This document shows positions 44,115 to 56,317 of a stretch of DNA of 64,000 nt, in pieces (positions within the stretch are counted from its first letter, which is position 1; every line of letters begins with the position of its first letter). Origin of the DNA: Neoarius graeffei (lineage: Eukaryota; Chordata; Actinopteri; Siluriformes; Ariidae). The position numbers and the translations under genes were made by a program. The stretch is from assembly GCF_027579695.1 (NCBI RefSeq), contig NC_083587.1, positions 55,729,021 through 55,793,020 of the forward strand. The letters are read 5' to 3'. Under the pieces are notes generated by a model. The model saw only the letters and a list, made by a program, of their open reading frames with translations. It ran no database searches and was not told the DNA's origin.

Positions 44115-44572
44115 ATTATATATTGCACTGTAATGAGGTTGCACAAAGAGATACAACTGCAATAGAAATGTACTGTATATATGGCACTTTAGTTAGATGA
44201 AATTACATGAAGAGGTGTAGAGATAGGAGGAATGAGGGTGAAGTGGTGACGATACCTAATAGTTGTCCGTGTTAATTGTAAATATGCTGGTAAATTGCAA
44301 AAGTTTCACATCAACTTGATCTAAACGTTGACCCTGCATTAAGGGCATCACTTCCTGTCACGATTATAGGTCCTGTTCTCGGTCAGTCGAAACCTGCTGC
44401 CAATTAGACAGTGATGTTTGTGAAATATCACCCATCTCATCGTCTTCCTGTCATTTGTATTGGAGCCACCTGATCTGGAATGAAAGATCACTGAAGATGC
44501 GAAGAGGCTTCATAAAAAATGCAGAACTCTGAAGGTTTCATTTACCAATGCTAGTTATTCTCTTGATCAGGC

Positions 44573-44624
<52 letters not shown>

Positions 44625-45060
44625 GGTACTGTACTGTTTGCATCAACAGACTATAACTTGCTACAGCAAGGCTCCTCACTGATGGTCCATTCAAGTATTT
44701 ATTTCATATATTATTGATGATCGTTTTGCTGATTTAGTTTCATTTCGTAATGAACACCACCAAAAAGACACCTTTTTTTAACCTCGCAGGTTTGTGAACA
44801 TGGGGTACAGATGTAAGTGTTACCAACTTGGGAAGGATGTACTGTGTGCCTGTGTGCAGTCATGTGTCTGTCTCTCGCGCTCTCTCTCTCCAGTAATGTG
44901 CGTGATGTGGAGTGTTAAGTTTCACTGCGCTGGCTGCATTATTCAGAGAACCTATTCAATTCTGGAAACGTGACCCCATTACTGTTACATGTGAGACCCA
45001 CCAATCAGAAGTGACAATCTTAGACTTTGAATTAATTGAAGGGCATATTTTCAAAAGCCC
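44115..45060. other. Unassigned DNA with AT microsatellite
   Basis: A TA run of about 45 bp at 44577-44621; no gene seen. Confidence 0.5.
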
Positions 45061-45407
45061 ATTTTAGCCCATCTGTTGCCGCTTAACCTGTCCTACAGGG
45101 TCACAGGCAAGCTAGATCCTATCCCAGCTGACTATGGGCAAGAGGCGGGGTACACCCTGGACAAGTCGCCAGGTCATCGCAGGGCTAACACATAGACAAC
45201 CATTCACACCTCCGGTCAATTTAGACCCACCAGTTAGCCTAACCCGCATGTCTTTGGACTGTGGGGGAAACTAGAGCACCAGGAGGAAACCCACACGGTC
45301 AGCATGCAAACTCCACGCAGAAAGGCCCTCGCTGGCTGCTGGACTCGAACCCAGGACCATCTTGCTGTGAGGCGACAGTGCTAACCACTACACCACCGTG
45401 CCACCCT
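45061..45407 (-). mobile_element. SINE-A, old diverged copy
   Basis: Recognisable over the tRNA head and body but with many changes and small deletions; no clear target duplication. Confidence 0.8.
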
Positions 45408-45817
45408 CAATTTCATCTCATTCTTTTTAATTTCAATATTTGTCCTACAGTGGACCTAATTTACGTTCATATACCTAAAATGACATATTTCTGAGACATT
45501 TATAAAATGTTAAGTGAGAAAATGTCATATAGTGTTCACATTTGTTTACTCAAAGACATAATTTCTCTGAAATTCACCCTAATAACGGGAGTGTGCAACA
45601 GTGCAATGACTGTCCATATCACTGAATGATCAGTGTTGCAGGTGCCAGTTACTCGCAATCTAAGATGACTTACAGTCTGTTAGTCAGTGCTGCATTAAAA
45701 TTTATGATAAAAGTTACTAATTTAATGATAAAGCTAGTAAAGCTCCAAAGACAGTGTTTTGTAAGCCACAATAATGACACACTGACTAAGTATTTGAATC
45801 TCCATACTCAATATTAA
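45408..45817. other. Unassigned DNA
   Basis: No supported feature. Confidence 0.4.
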
Positions 45818-46141
45818 GCCTCGGTCACAACCGGCCGTACGTGCTCCTACGGCCAGTCTACGTGCAAAAAACGCAAGAAATGCACGGAGGGCACGCGTGA
45901 AACGCACGGAGGGCGCGCATGTGACGTGCTGATTTTCGAGCCGTAGACTGGCCGCAGACCGGCCGCAGAGGTTCTTTGTCATGTCAAACAAACTCTACGG
46001 GCGCTTATGTTTTTTTTCAGGTTGCAAGACAAACTTACGGCCAACGTGCGTCTTTCTCCACGAACAAAAAAAACGCAGCGATTTGGGAAATGCCAAAAAT
46101 CGCACAGCCAAAAAATCATACCGTACGTCCGGTTGTGACCT
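45818..46141. mobile_element. MITE with GGTCACAACCGG ends
   Basis: Inverted ends CTCGGTCACAACCGGCCGTA and TACGTCCGGTTGTGACCTA. About 324 bp, GC-rich, with several ACGCAC/GTGCGT motifs; no frame. The superfamily is not determined. Confidence 0.7.
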
Positions 46142-46356
46142 AAGCTATACATAAGTAATCATTGAAAAAGCATATGACCCTATGACCATTTATTGGCTGA
46201 AGGATTTTGGAAAATTGTTGAGGTGTGAGAGGAATAAAACACTTAAGGACGTGTTGTTATGTGAAAATCAGCCATAAAATTGGGTAGCCATAAAAGTAAA
46301 GTTACTGTTACAATCCCAAAGCGGATTATTTTCCTAAAAGAGTGCATACAATAATT

Positions 46357-46870
46357 AACAGTTATTCCATGAAATCGAGTCGTATATGAGCTGACGTTAC
46401 GCGCCTCGTCGGCTATCAGCCATGTACGACGAGATTGAGTGGAATAACTGTTTTATTCTATCCACATTCACTGGACTTTGAGAAACAGAGCAGTTGTATT
46501 TTTATTTTTTGCAAATTCGATAAATAAAAACGTCATACAAAACGTCCGACAAAATCATTTCCACTTAGAATGTAAACAAACCGGCGAAATGATATTCGCA
46601 ATTTGTGGAAAATGCTATAATAATAATTCTCGAAAAATAAAAAAGATACATTCTTACTATCAAATACTTTTATTCCATATTTTGTTGCTTTTTTATTTTG
46701 GGGGGTTTTGTTTTCAAGTAGAGTTTTTATTTCATCCTCGGTTGGTTCAGTAACACGCGCCGTCATTTTGTTTTTCTCTACTCATGGTATATGAGCTGAT
46801 AGCCTAGTAGTAGAGGAGCCAATCAGAGCGCACAATTGCTCATATCCAGTGAATGTAGATAGATAGAATA
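46357..46870 (-). repeat. Composite palindrome element, copy G
   Basis: Minus-strand copy without repeat X; the start fragment from 46766 reads MTARVTEPTEDEIKTLLENK.., with the palindrome at 46357-46453. It is one of the two least interrupted copies. Confidence 0.7.
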
Positions 46871-46986
46871 ATACTTATTATAAATTCACTCCTATAATCC
46901 ACTAAAAGAAAGACATATGATTCACGTGAAAACTTTGCTAAGCAGGAAATCTGAGTTCAAATTTTCCTGGCATACAATATGGATAA

Positions 46987-47094
46987 ATTAAGGATAAAAT
47001 TAGTTCATGTTTAAAGCCTTTAATTTTCTGTAAAGCTGTTTTGCGACAATGTTTATCGTTAAAAGCGCTATACAAATAAACTTGACTTAACTTG
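46987..47094 (+). mobile_element. LINE 3' end fragment
   Basis: Short copy of the LINE tail, ending GCTATACAAATAAACTTGAC. Confidence 0.65.
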
Positions 47095-47142
47095 ATACCA
47101 AGTGTTCAAGTCCCACCACCAGGTGGCTCTGCCCGGCCATAT

Positions 47143-48255
47143 ATACAGTCAGGCGAAGAAAAAAAAAAAAGACACCCTCCTTCAATTGTATGTTTTTATT
47201 AAAATCAATAAAATAACAATTGTGTGCTTGTCACCAACTTCTACGAACAAACAAATAACCTCAGGTGACACAAAAATCAGGTTTTAGTATGTAGTGGGGG
47301 GTTTCCCAAAAAAAAGTGACCCAACATTCAGAAACCATCTCATCTCATCTCATCTCATTATCTCTAGCCGCTTTATCCTGTTCTACAGGGTCGCAGGCAA
47401 GCTGGAGCCTATCCCAGCTGACTACGGGCGAAAGGCGGGGTACACCCTGGACAAGTCGCCAGGTCATCACAGGGCATTCAGAAACCAGGTGGGGAAAATG
47501 TGTAGCCTTCCTACTTCCACAATCATTAAGAGAGTAATGAGCAGCCAGGTGTTACTAATGAAATGCACAAGATTACTTAGTAATCAAGAAGTGTGACTAC
47601 TTCTGTAAAAACAGAACTTTTGGCACTTTGGTGTTCTGGAGCACTCAAGTGTGTGTCTACATCATGCCAAAAAAAGAAAGGACGTCAATCATGAGCTCAA
47701 AGAAGCAATTGCTGCTACTCGTTAATCTGGGAAGGGTTATAAGGCCATCTCCGAGCATAGTGAGAAAGGTTGTACACAAATGGAGAACCTTCAAGATCTC
47801 CATTCAAGCTGGTGAGCCAACCTTCCCAGGAGTGGGTGTCCCAGCAAATTCAGTCTGTTTACTGCTCAGTGATTATAAAGAAAATGCCAAGACCTACATC
47901 ATGTGACCTACAGGCCTCAGTAAGCATGTTAAATGTTTATCTTCGTGACCGCACAATCAGAAAATGACTGAACGAGTATGGCTTTCATGGAAGGGTGGCT
48001 AGGAAAAAGATCTTTCGATCCAAAAAACAAATGGCAGCATTAAGTAAGCATAAAAGTTTTGGAGCAATATCCTTTGAACTGATCGAACCAAGGTAGAGGT
48101 GTTTGGTTGTCATGCACAGTGCCATGTTTGGCAAAAACCAAATGGCATATTATCACAAACACCTCATACCATCTGTCAAGCATGGGGGTGGAGGGGTGAA
48201 GATTTGGACCTGTTCTGCAGCCCCAAGACCTGGGAAACTTGCAGTCACTGAGACT
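47143..48255 (+). pseudogene. Decayed Tc1-like transposase, second family
   Basis: A left end TACAGTCAGGCGAAG precedes non-coding DNA and a broken frame starting MPKKERTSIMSSKKQ at 47664. It continues in other frames through VRKVVHKWRTFKI and then a block including GAGGTGTTTGGTTGTCATGC and ATGGGGGTGGAGGGGTGAAG. It is unlike the 4807-6414 element. There are many stops and shifts, and no right-hand inverted repeat was found. A SINE fragment is inserted at 47338-47474. Confidence 0.7.
47338..47474 (-). mobile_element. SINE-A, 5'-truncated
   Basis: Only the 3' 137 bp; target duplication CATTCAGAAACCA (47325-47337, 47475-47487). Confidence 0.92.
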
Positions 48256-48451
48256 TGATGCACTTCATGGTTCAACTCCTCAACTAAATGAGCTCAGATT
48301 AAATAATCCCAAATTTTCTTTTTTCAATGACCCAAATATTCCAGGTTTAAATGCATATATAATAAAATGTATATCATTATATTCATTTTTATGGCAAATG
48401 GATCATTCTGATAGCATGGTAAGCACTAAAAACAAGACTCTCCATTAAAAT

Positions 48452-48810
48452 CTCATCTCATTATCTCTAGCTGCTTTATCCTTCTACAGGGTCGCAGGCA
48501 AGCTGGAGCCTATCCCAGCTGACTACAGGCGAAAGGCGGGATACACCCTGGACAAGTCGGCAGGTCATCACAGGGCTGACACATAGACACAGACAACCAT
48601 TCACACTCACGGTCAATTTAGAGTCACCAGTTAACCTAACCTGCATGTCTTTGGACTGTGGGGGAAACCGGAGCACCCGGAGGAAACCCACGCGGACACG
48701 GGGAGAACATGCAAACTCCACACAGAAAGGCCCTCGCCGGCCCCGGGGCTCGAACCCAGGACCTTCTTGCTGTGAGGCGACAGCGCTAACCACTACACCA
48801 CCGTGCCACC
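48452..48810 (-). mobile_element. SINE-A
   Basis: Target duplication CTCCATTAAAAT (48440-48451, 48811-48822). Confidence 0.92.
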
Positions 48811-48835
48811 CTCCATTAAAATGATTTTTTTTTTA

Positions 48836-49165
48836 GAAGAAGCCTTTATTTGTCACATGCACACTCAAGCACAGTGAAATTTAACCCATGCGAAGCAGTG
48901 AACACATGTGTGCACACACACCCAGAGCAGTGGGCAGCCATACTACAGCACCCAGAGAGCAGTTAGGGGTTGGGTACCTTGCTCAAGGGCACTTCAGCCC
49001 AAGGCCACTCCATGTTAACCTAACTGCATGTCTTTGAACTGTGGGGGAAACTGGAGCACCCCGAGGAAACCCACACAGAAAGCCCCCCCATCGACCACTG
49101 GGCTCAAACCCAGAACCTTCTTGCTGTGAGGCAACAGTGCTAACCACTACACCACCCTGCCACCC
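48836..49165 (-). mobile_element. SINE-B
   Basis: Same family as 35042-35393: the tRNA head at the right end and a body with GTCACATGCACACTCAAGC at the left. It lies directly beside a SINE-A copy. Confidence 0.75.
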
Positions 49166-49940
49166 ATTATCCACCTGATCTAACTGGCTTAGTTGACCTA
49201 CAGGGTGGGGGTAAAATGTTACCACTTTTCTGGCCTGACATAAAATTTTGCCATAAACGTTCTGGTGCCCTTATCTGGCCTCTAAATGTCCATTATTTTA
49301 GGGTACATATTATAAGTTTTGGACACAACCACTCATCTTTTCTTTTTCCTGAAGAGACTTCATGAAAGCTGTGGCTAAAATCCAACTATGTTTTTTAAAC
49401 GTCTGTTAAAAGCTCACTGGGAACTCGCAAATTAATGTTTGAAGTCAGCAGTTACAATTGTCTTCTAGCAACCAGAAGGTAAGGATGAATTTGAATGGCA
49501 TTACTGCCAGAATGCGTGGCACTTAACCAATCCCTCAATCTTCAGCTGCTTGAATTTTACCTCAGCTGCATGAAACAATTTGTCAAATGAGTAAAATTTG
49601 CATTGCTATTTTGCCCTTGGAACTCTTGGAAATGATTTTTTTTTTAAATAAATTTTCAACATTGACCATTAAAAGTGTGTTAACCAATCTCAGGAGACTA
49701 TATTGCATTTCAAAAGGTTTCTTTGCTGGTACTGGCTGCATATTGCGCTTAAAGGGGTGAAAGTCACAGGGTTGGCTTTTTAGCATAGAATGAGCAAATA
49801 CAGTACATGTGGTTAACTAGCATCCATACTAATGGCATAAGAACATTGAGGACAATAGAACGTTTTTGATCATTAGGGGTGACAGGGTTTTACTTTCAAA
49901 GTGCCCTTGTTCATCAATATCACTCAATACATTTACATGC
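49166..49940. other. Unassigned DNA
   Basis: No supported feature. Confidence 0.4.
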
Positions 49941-50690
49941 AGGGGGTATGGTGGTGTAGTGGTTAGCGCTGTCGCCTCACAGCAAGAAGGTCCGGGTTCG
50001 AGCCCCGTGGCCGGCGAGGGCCTTTCTGTGCGGAGTTTGCATGTTCTCCCCGTGTCTTTGTGGGTTTCCTCCGGGTGCTTCGGTTTCCCCCACAGTCCAA
50101 AGACATGCAGGTTAGGTTAACTCATCTCATCTCATCATCTGTAGCCGCTTTATCCTGTTCTAGAGGGTCGCAGGCAAGCTGGAGCCTATCCCAGCTGACT
50201 ACGGGCGAAAGGCGGGGTACACCCTGGACAAGTCGCCAGGTCATCACAGGGCTGACACATAGACCCAGACAACCATTCACATTCACGGTCAATTTAGAGT
50301 CACCAGTTAACCTAACCTGCATGTCTTTGGACTGTGGGGGAAACTGGAGCACCCGGAGGAAACCCACGGGGAGAACATGCAAACTCCGCACAGAAAGGCC
50401 CTCGCCGGCCACGGGGCTCGAACCTGGACCTTCTTGTTGTGAGGCGACAGCGCTAACCACTACACCACCGTGCCGCCCGGTTAGGTTAACTGGTGACTCT
50501 AAATTGACCGTAGGTGTGAATGTGAGTGTGAATGGTTGTCTGTGTCTATGTGTCAGCCCTGTGATGACCTGGCGACTTGTCCAGGGTGTACCCCGCCTTT
50601 CGCCCATAGTCAGCTGGGATAGGCTCCAGCTTGTCTGCGACCCTGTAGAACAGGATAAAGCGGCTAGAAATAATGAGATGAGATTATTAT
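49941..50690 (+). mobile_element. SINE-A interrupted by another SINE-A
   Basis: Plus-strand copy in two parts (49941-50122 and 50492-50690) that join exactly at GGTTAGGTTAACT. The outer target duplication is not clear. Confidence 0.9.
50123..50478 (-). mobile_element. SINE-A nested in SINE-A
   Basis: Opposite strand to its host; duplication GGTTAGGTTAACT (50110-50122, 50479-50491). Confidence 0.93.
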
Positions 50691-51187
50691 TCCGAATGTG
50701 ACAATATTCTGAAGTTGATAAACAGCATATTCTGTTTGGACATTCCGAATTTGGCCTTTTTTCCAAATTTAGCATTTTCTGATTAAGACGTGGATTATGT
50801 TGATGTTATCTGGGTTTTAGGAGCATTCTTTAGATATTTATACAGCGCATTCGGAATATGCGTCTCAGTTGGGTTTTTTATGGCAGTTTGTGACACACGG
50901 TTTCTTCCCTGTTGACACTCCGCTCTGTGTGTTGTACACAAACCAACTAGACAATCGGAGTATGCACGGCTTCACGTAAACAGTAATATTTACGCATATA
51001 AAGCAAGGCAGCTTTATTTGTATTGCACATTTTATACACTAAAGCAACTCAAAGTGCTTTACAGAGCAAAAATAGAGAACATGATAAAGGATACAGATTT
51101 ACAATGAAAGAGTAAAAAGTAAAAATATAAAAGGTAAAATTGATTTCCAAAATGATTTACAATTTAAATTAATTACAATTAATGGAA
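50691..51187. repeat. Unclassified repeat-like DNA
   Basis: ATTCCGAAT motifs at 50697, 50742 and near 50850 and a LINE-like tail at 51003-51085 (CTCAAAGTGCTTTACAG). Class uncertain. Confidence 0.35.
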
Positions 51188-51252
51188 CCATGATTTGGCC
51201 TAGTGGTGAGTGTGTCCGCCTCTTGACTGGGAGATGGTGAGTTCTACTCGAG

Positions 51253-51630
51253 GGCGGCACGGTGGTGTAGTGGTTAGCGCTGTCGCCTCACAGCAAGAAG
51301 GTCCGGGTTCGAGCCCCGGGGCCGGCGAGGGCCTTTCTGTGCGGAGTTTGCATGTTCTCCCCGTGTCCGCGTGGGTTTCCTCCGGGTGCTCCGGTTTCCC
51401 CCACAGTCCAAAGACATGCAGGTTAGGTTAACTGGTGACTCTAAATTGACCGTAGGTGTGAATGTGAGTGTGAATGGTTGTCTGTGTCTATGTGTCAGCC
51501 CTGTGATGACCTGGCGACTTGTCCAGGGTGTACCCCGCCTCTCGCCCGTAGTCAGCTGGGACTTATGGAACATAGTCCAGCTTGCCTGCGACCCTGCACA
51601 GGATAAGCAGTTACGGATGATGGATGGATG
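51253..51630 (+). mobile_element. SINE-A, mixed subtype
   Basis: Young-type head and body but with the GGATGATGGATGGATGG tail of the old subtype, and a short substitution at 51562-51571. It is inserted right after a different tRNA-like stretch (51195-51250, GGCCTAGTGGTGAG). Confidence 0.88.
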
Positions 51631-51805
51631 GAAATTCCTTTAGCCGTGGCTGAAATCTGAAAGACATCTTTCTCGAATAAATGTGTTCAGGTAACAGCAT
51701 GAACCAAAAGGTATGTTTTTTCATGATCTCCAATGGACAGCTCGTGAAAAAGGATGCTTCAGGCTTGAGATGTTCAACAGATTCACAGATAAAGGCAGAC
51801 ATCAT

Positions 51806-52176
51806 CTCATCTCATTATCTCTAGCCGCTTTATCCTTCTACAGGGTCGCAGGCAAGCTGGAGCCTATCCCAGCTGACTACGGGCGAAAGGCGGGGTACAC
51901 CCTGGACAAGTCGCCAGGTCATCACAGGGCTGACACATAGACACAGACAACCATTCACACTCACATTCACACCTACGCTCAATTTAGAGTCACCAGTTAA
52001 CCTAACCTGCATGTCTTTGGACTGTGGGGGAAACCGGAGCACCCGGAGGAAACCCTCGCGGACACGGGGAGAACATGCAAACTCCACACAGAAAGGCCCT
52101 CGCCAGCCATGGGGCTCGAACCCAGGACCTTCTTGCTGTGAGGCGACAGCACTAACCACTACACCACCGTGCCACC
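51806..52176 (-). mobile_element. SINE-A
   Basis: Target duplication GGCAGACATCAT (51794-51805, 52177-52188). Confidence 0.92.
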
Positions 52177-52188
52177 GGCAGACATCAT

Positions 52189-52602
52189 AAGATTTAAAAT
52201 ATTTTAATGATTATATCTCGAGGTAGTGTTGTTATGGTGGTCTGGGACAGGAAAAAATGCAATTTTTTAATAATGTTTCAAGTTATTTATCTGAAATACA
52301 CATTTATAGATTGTCACACATATTGCAGTATAAACAAATATCATATTAGTGGGACACAAATGGCACCCAAATAATCTGAGAAGTAGACAGAAATGTTACG
52401 TTCACTGAGTTTATGATTTTATCACACAACCCAGGCACGTAAAAGATAAACTCGTTGTAATGTACATTTCTTTTTCTGTCATGCATTCGTTCTGATTTTC
52501 CTGCAAATGGTATTTGATTTGTTGATGAACACATCCATATGTGTATATTTCTTTTTCTGTTCTTTTTCTTATTTTTAGAAATTTTCTCTACTTTTTCATT
52601 TA
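52189..52602. other. Unassigned AT-rich DNA
   Basis: No supported feature. Confidence 0.4.
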
Positions 52603-52790
52603 TTGCACTATTTAGCAGACGTTCTTATTTAGAGCGACGTACAACATACCCAGAGCCACCTGAGGAGTAGTCGGGGAATAGGTGCCTTGCTCTAAGGCAC
52701 TTCAGCCATTCCTGCTGGTCCGAGGAGTCAAACTAGCAATCTTTTGGTCCCAAAGCTGCTTCTCTAACCTTTAGACCATGGCTTCCCCCT
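52603..52790 (-). mobile_element. SINE-C (different tRNA head)
   Basis: On the minus strand it starts AGGGGGAAGCCATGGTCTAA and contains GGTTAGAGAAGCAGC, a tRNA-like head. A second copy is at 59300-59475. No duplication found. Confidence 0.65.
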
Positions 52791-52836
52791 TGCATGTTGC
52801 ATTTTTTTCTAAATCTCTTAGAAGTGGTCTTAACAT

Positions 52837-53204
52837 CTCATCTCATTATCTCTAGCCACTTTATCCTGTTCTACAGGGTCGCAGGAAAGCTGGAGCCTAT
52901 CCCAGCTGACTACGGGCGAAAGGCGGGGTACACCCTGGACAAGTCGCCAGGTCATCACAGGGCTGACACATAGACACAGACAACCATTCACACTCACATT
53001 CACACCTACGGTCAATTTAGAGTCACCAGTTAACCTAACCTGCATGTCTTTGGACTGTGGGGGAAACCGGAGCACCCGGAGGAAACCCACGCGGACACGG
53101 GGAGAACATGCAAACTCCGCACAGAAAGGCCCTCGCCGGCCATGGGGCTCGAACCCGGACCTTCTTGCTGTGAGGCAACAGCCACTACAACACCGTGCCG
53201 CCCC
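52837..53204 (-). mobile_element. SINE-A
   Basis: Target duplication TGGTCTTAACAT (52825-52836, 53205-53216). A small deletion in the head at about 53180. Confidence 0.92.
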
Positions 53205-53216
53205 TGGTCTTAACAT

Positions 53217-54370
53217 AAAAACAACAAACAAACAAAAATGTACTTGTATGTAGTGTTGGGTAAAACACAATGTAACATGCTGTTATGTGCAACAAAGGAT
53301 TTTTTCGAGCTAAGCATGGACATCACCTCTAGATGGCAGTAGAAACCAGCTCCATTCAAGAAACATGGAATGTGCAGAACATGGTGTTCCTGTTCTGTGT
53401 TCCTCTGCCTCTTCCTCCAAGCCCCCTCCCACTGGAGAAAGCTCACGGGCCATGTACACATGCATCTGTACAAACATGTGGGTGTGTTGGTGTCCTTCGG
53501 TATGTGCGTGTTGCCTTGGCATCAATGAGGTGGTGCAGTTCTACAACACAGGACATGCAGACACACCAGATGTACACACTGACCAGTGTAAAAGAAAGTC
53601 ATTTGCAATATATTAGGAAGTTCGTCAATTTATTACAGCAGTCCATTTATCATCAGCCCAGGTTGGTGGACAAAACAGATATGACAACTCGTGTTCATCT
53701 TTAGTAAACTCTTTATCCTGGTCAGGATTGTGGTAGATATGGAATTTGTCACTGGGCTCAATGGACGGGACAGGACACCAGCACCATACACACACATGCA
53801 CACACCCATTCCCACCTTAGGGCAAGTTACATAACCATTCCACCTACTGGCATGTTTACAGACATCTTTATGTACATACTCATCCAGAAACCATTTAATA
53901 ATGTGTTGCTTCAAAACCATATGCTCACCATATTCTCTTATAATTTCTTCAGAATATCCTCTTACTGGGTTTTGAACATTTGTTTTTATGATCAGTAGTA
54001 CTTTGTGTTGCCTACAATAAGCACAATTCGAATCCAGCTGAGCGGTTGAGGGTTAAGGATCATTCTTGAGGAATGAGCAATACTCGATTCTTACAAACTC
54101 TGGTCTGGCTCTTGAGTTTCGATGAAATTTTCAAAATGGGTTCCTCTAGCAAGTTAGATCCCAACACCATAACGTCGATAGAATCAATACTGGTATACTG
54201 TGCATGCCAGGTTCTATATATTAACATTGTTTATATATAGCATAAGCAACTGTGAAATCAAACCTGACTTATCTAACGTTAGCTACCTTGGAAAACAGCT
54301 TAGCTAAAGATTCCAAATTGTATTTATTTGTGAGTTATTCCTATTTGTCATATATTACTGTTTATGTATT
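53217..54370. other. Unassigned DNA
   Basis: Several short overlapping frames on both strands between 53210 and 53920 have no recognisable domain or splice context. Confidence 0.4.
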
Positions 54371-54857
54371 TTTATTCTATCCATATTCACTGGATATGAG
54401 CAATCGCATGTTCTGATTGGCTACTCTACTACTAGGATATCAGCTCATATACCGTGAGCAGAGAAAAACAAAATGGCGGAGCGCGTTGCTGAACCAACCG
54501 AGGACGAAATAAAAACTCTACTCGAAAACAAAAACCCCAAAAGATACAAAACAAGAGCAACAAAATATGGAATAAAAGTATTTAATGATGAGAACGTATC
54601 TTTTATTTTTCAAGAATTATTATCGCATTTTTCACAAATTGCTCCTGCCATTTCGCCGGTTTGTTTACATTCTAAGCGGAAATGGTTTTGTCGGACGTTT
54701 TGTATAAAGTTATTTATCGAATTTTCAAAAAATAATAATGCTCTGTTCCTCAAAATCCAGTGAATGTGGATAGAATAAATGTTGTTCCATGAAATTGAGT
54801 CGTATCAGCTCGTCGGCTATCAGCTCATGTATGACTCAATTTCGTGGAACAACTGTT
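54371..54857 (+). repeat. Composite palindrome element, copy H (cleanest)
   Basis: About 490 bp. Starts TTTATTCTATCCATATTCAC, then ATTGGCTACTCTACTACTAG, then an ATG at 54473 opening a 96-codon frame (MAERVAEPTEDEIKTLLENK..) that reads out into the AT-rich body, then the start motif inverted (GTGAATGTGGATAGAATAAA, to 54779) and a shortened palindrome (54780-54857). No repeat X, no SINE. Confidence 0.7.
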
Positions 54858-54941
54858 AAATATACCTGCATGGCAGTTCCATGACATTACGGAATATTAT
54901 TTCCAAAAATAACTTCAGCACACATACTGACCCCGGAGGAA

Positions 54942-55262
54942 TTAAAAATTGGACCAGTAAACATTTTCCAAATTTAGTTCTTCCAGGTTTGCTTGGTTTA
55001 CTGAAGCAAACCATGTCTCAGTGCTCATGCAGTTAGAAACTGGAAACATTATTGCACTACAGTTAACATCAGGATTACTGGCACCTCCAATGGCACCAGG
55101 CACTTTTGAAACTCCAAACACTGATTTAGTGTTAACACAACCTTTGTATGTACGTTTGGGTCCATTATCATAGTGAAATATAAATCCTTGGTTAATAGTG
55201 CTCAAAGTGATGCCATAAATCTTCATAATAACTCCTGGACTGCTTGGTGCAAAACAAGCCAA
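54942..55262 (-). CDS. Unrecognised open frame, possible last exon
   Basis: 106 codons; the frame is open from an acceptor-like TTGCGTAG (about 55292) and ends YWSNF-stop. The sequence is not low-complexity and has four Cys (CVNTK.., VNCSAIMF.., SNCMSTETW). No start codon context, no domain recognised. It could be an exon of a host gene or part of an old transposon. Confidence 0.3.
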   Translation of the reverse strand: MACFAPSSPGVIMKIYGITLSTINQGFIFHYDNGPKRTYKGCVNTKSVFGVSKVPGAIGGASNPDVNCSAIMFPVSNCMSTETWFASVNQANLEELNLENVYWSNF

Positions 55263-55329
55263 AAGTGTGGTGTTGCTCTTGGGTTTCTTCTACGCAACCC
55301 TTCAAAAACAACTTTCTGTTATGAAAGTT

Positions 55330-56060
55330 TTTTTTTTAAACCTCACCGGTGATGGAGTAAGCAGGGTCAGGTATTGTAATCAGTGCGGTTTGTTTGTTTG
55401 TTTGTGTCTGTCTGTCTGTTAGCAATCTAGTGTCCAGACGGTTGCACCAATTGACTTAAAATTTTCAGGGTTGGTGGGCAATGGTCCGTAGATTACCTGA
55501 TTAAATTTTGGGGCTAATCAGGTCAAGGTGAAGGTCAAGGTCACTGGAAAGGTCCACATATTTTCCATTATAGCTCAAACGGTTGTCGATAGACAAATGT
55601 TTACTATTATGAGCATATAGGAACTCCCATATGGCCTTTCATTTGGCACCATGATCTTTGATCTAGCCCTGTGATGACCTGGCGACTTGTCCAGGGTGTA
55701 CCCCGCCTTTTGCCCGTAGTCAGCTGGGATAGGCTCCAGCTTGCCTGCGACCCTGTAGAACAGGATAAAGCGGCTAGAGATAATGAGATAATGAGATGAG
55801 ATCTTTGATCTTGAGTGACCCTGAAAGGTCAAACTCAAGGTCACGGATTTTCAGAGGGCTGTAACTTGAAAACGGTTGATGGTAGACAGATATTTACCAT
55901 TATCAACTTATAGGAAGTGCCATATGGGCTTTCATTTGGCACCATGACCTTTGACCTTGAATGACTTTCAAATGTCAAACTCAAGGTCATGGATTTTCAT
56001 AGGACTATAACCTGACTGCTGATGATTGAGAAATATTACCATTATCAACATATAGGTATA
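55330..56060. repeat. Tandem repeat of about 145 bp
   Basis: Units starting TCAAGGTCA at about 55530, 55836 and 55981, each with ATTTGGCACCATGANCTTTGA where complete. The first is longer only because a SINE fragment is inserted. Confidence 0.7.
55665..55799 (+). mobile_element. SINE-A, 5'-truncated
   Basis: 135 bp of 3' end; duplication GATCTTTGATCT (55653-55664, 55800-55811). Confidence 0.92.
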
Positions 56061-56317
56061 AAATAAGTAATGCCAGGCAAGGTTTGTTTTGCCTGGCAAC
56101 GCTTTTTTTTTTTTTTTAAATCTACTTATGTACGTCAGTTATCTGACATGCAGGTCATGTTTGTTTTTGAAAGCCCTTCAGGTATCCTAGGTGTGATTGT
56201 CGTATTATAAGGGTCTATCTAACAATATACCTTTATAAATACACTGATAATACTAAGCTCACAGTATCTTGGTTATAAATCTCCATTTTTGAGTGGGGAA
56301 CAAGTTAAGATGGGATT

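Noticed and set aside
53333..53704. Overlapping frames near 53.3-53.9 kb as a gene
   Set aside because: No splice signals, domains or start context; both strands are equally open.
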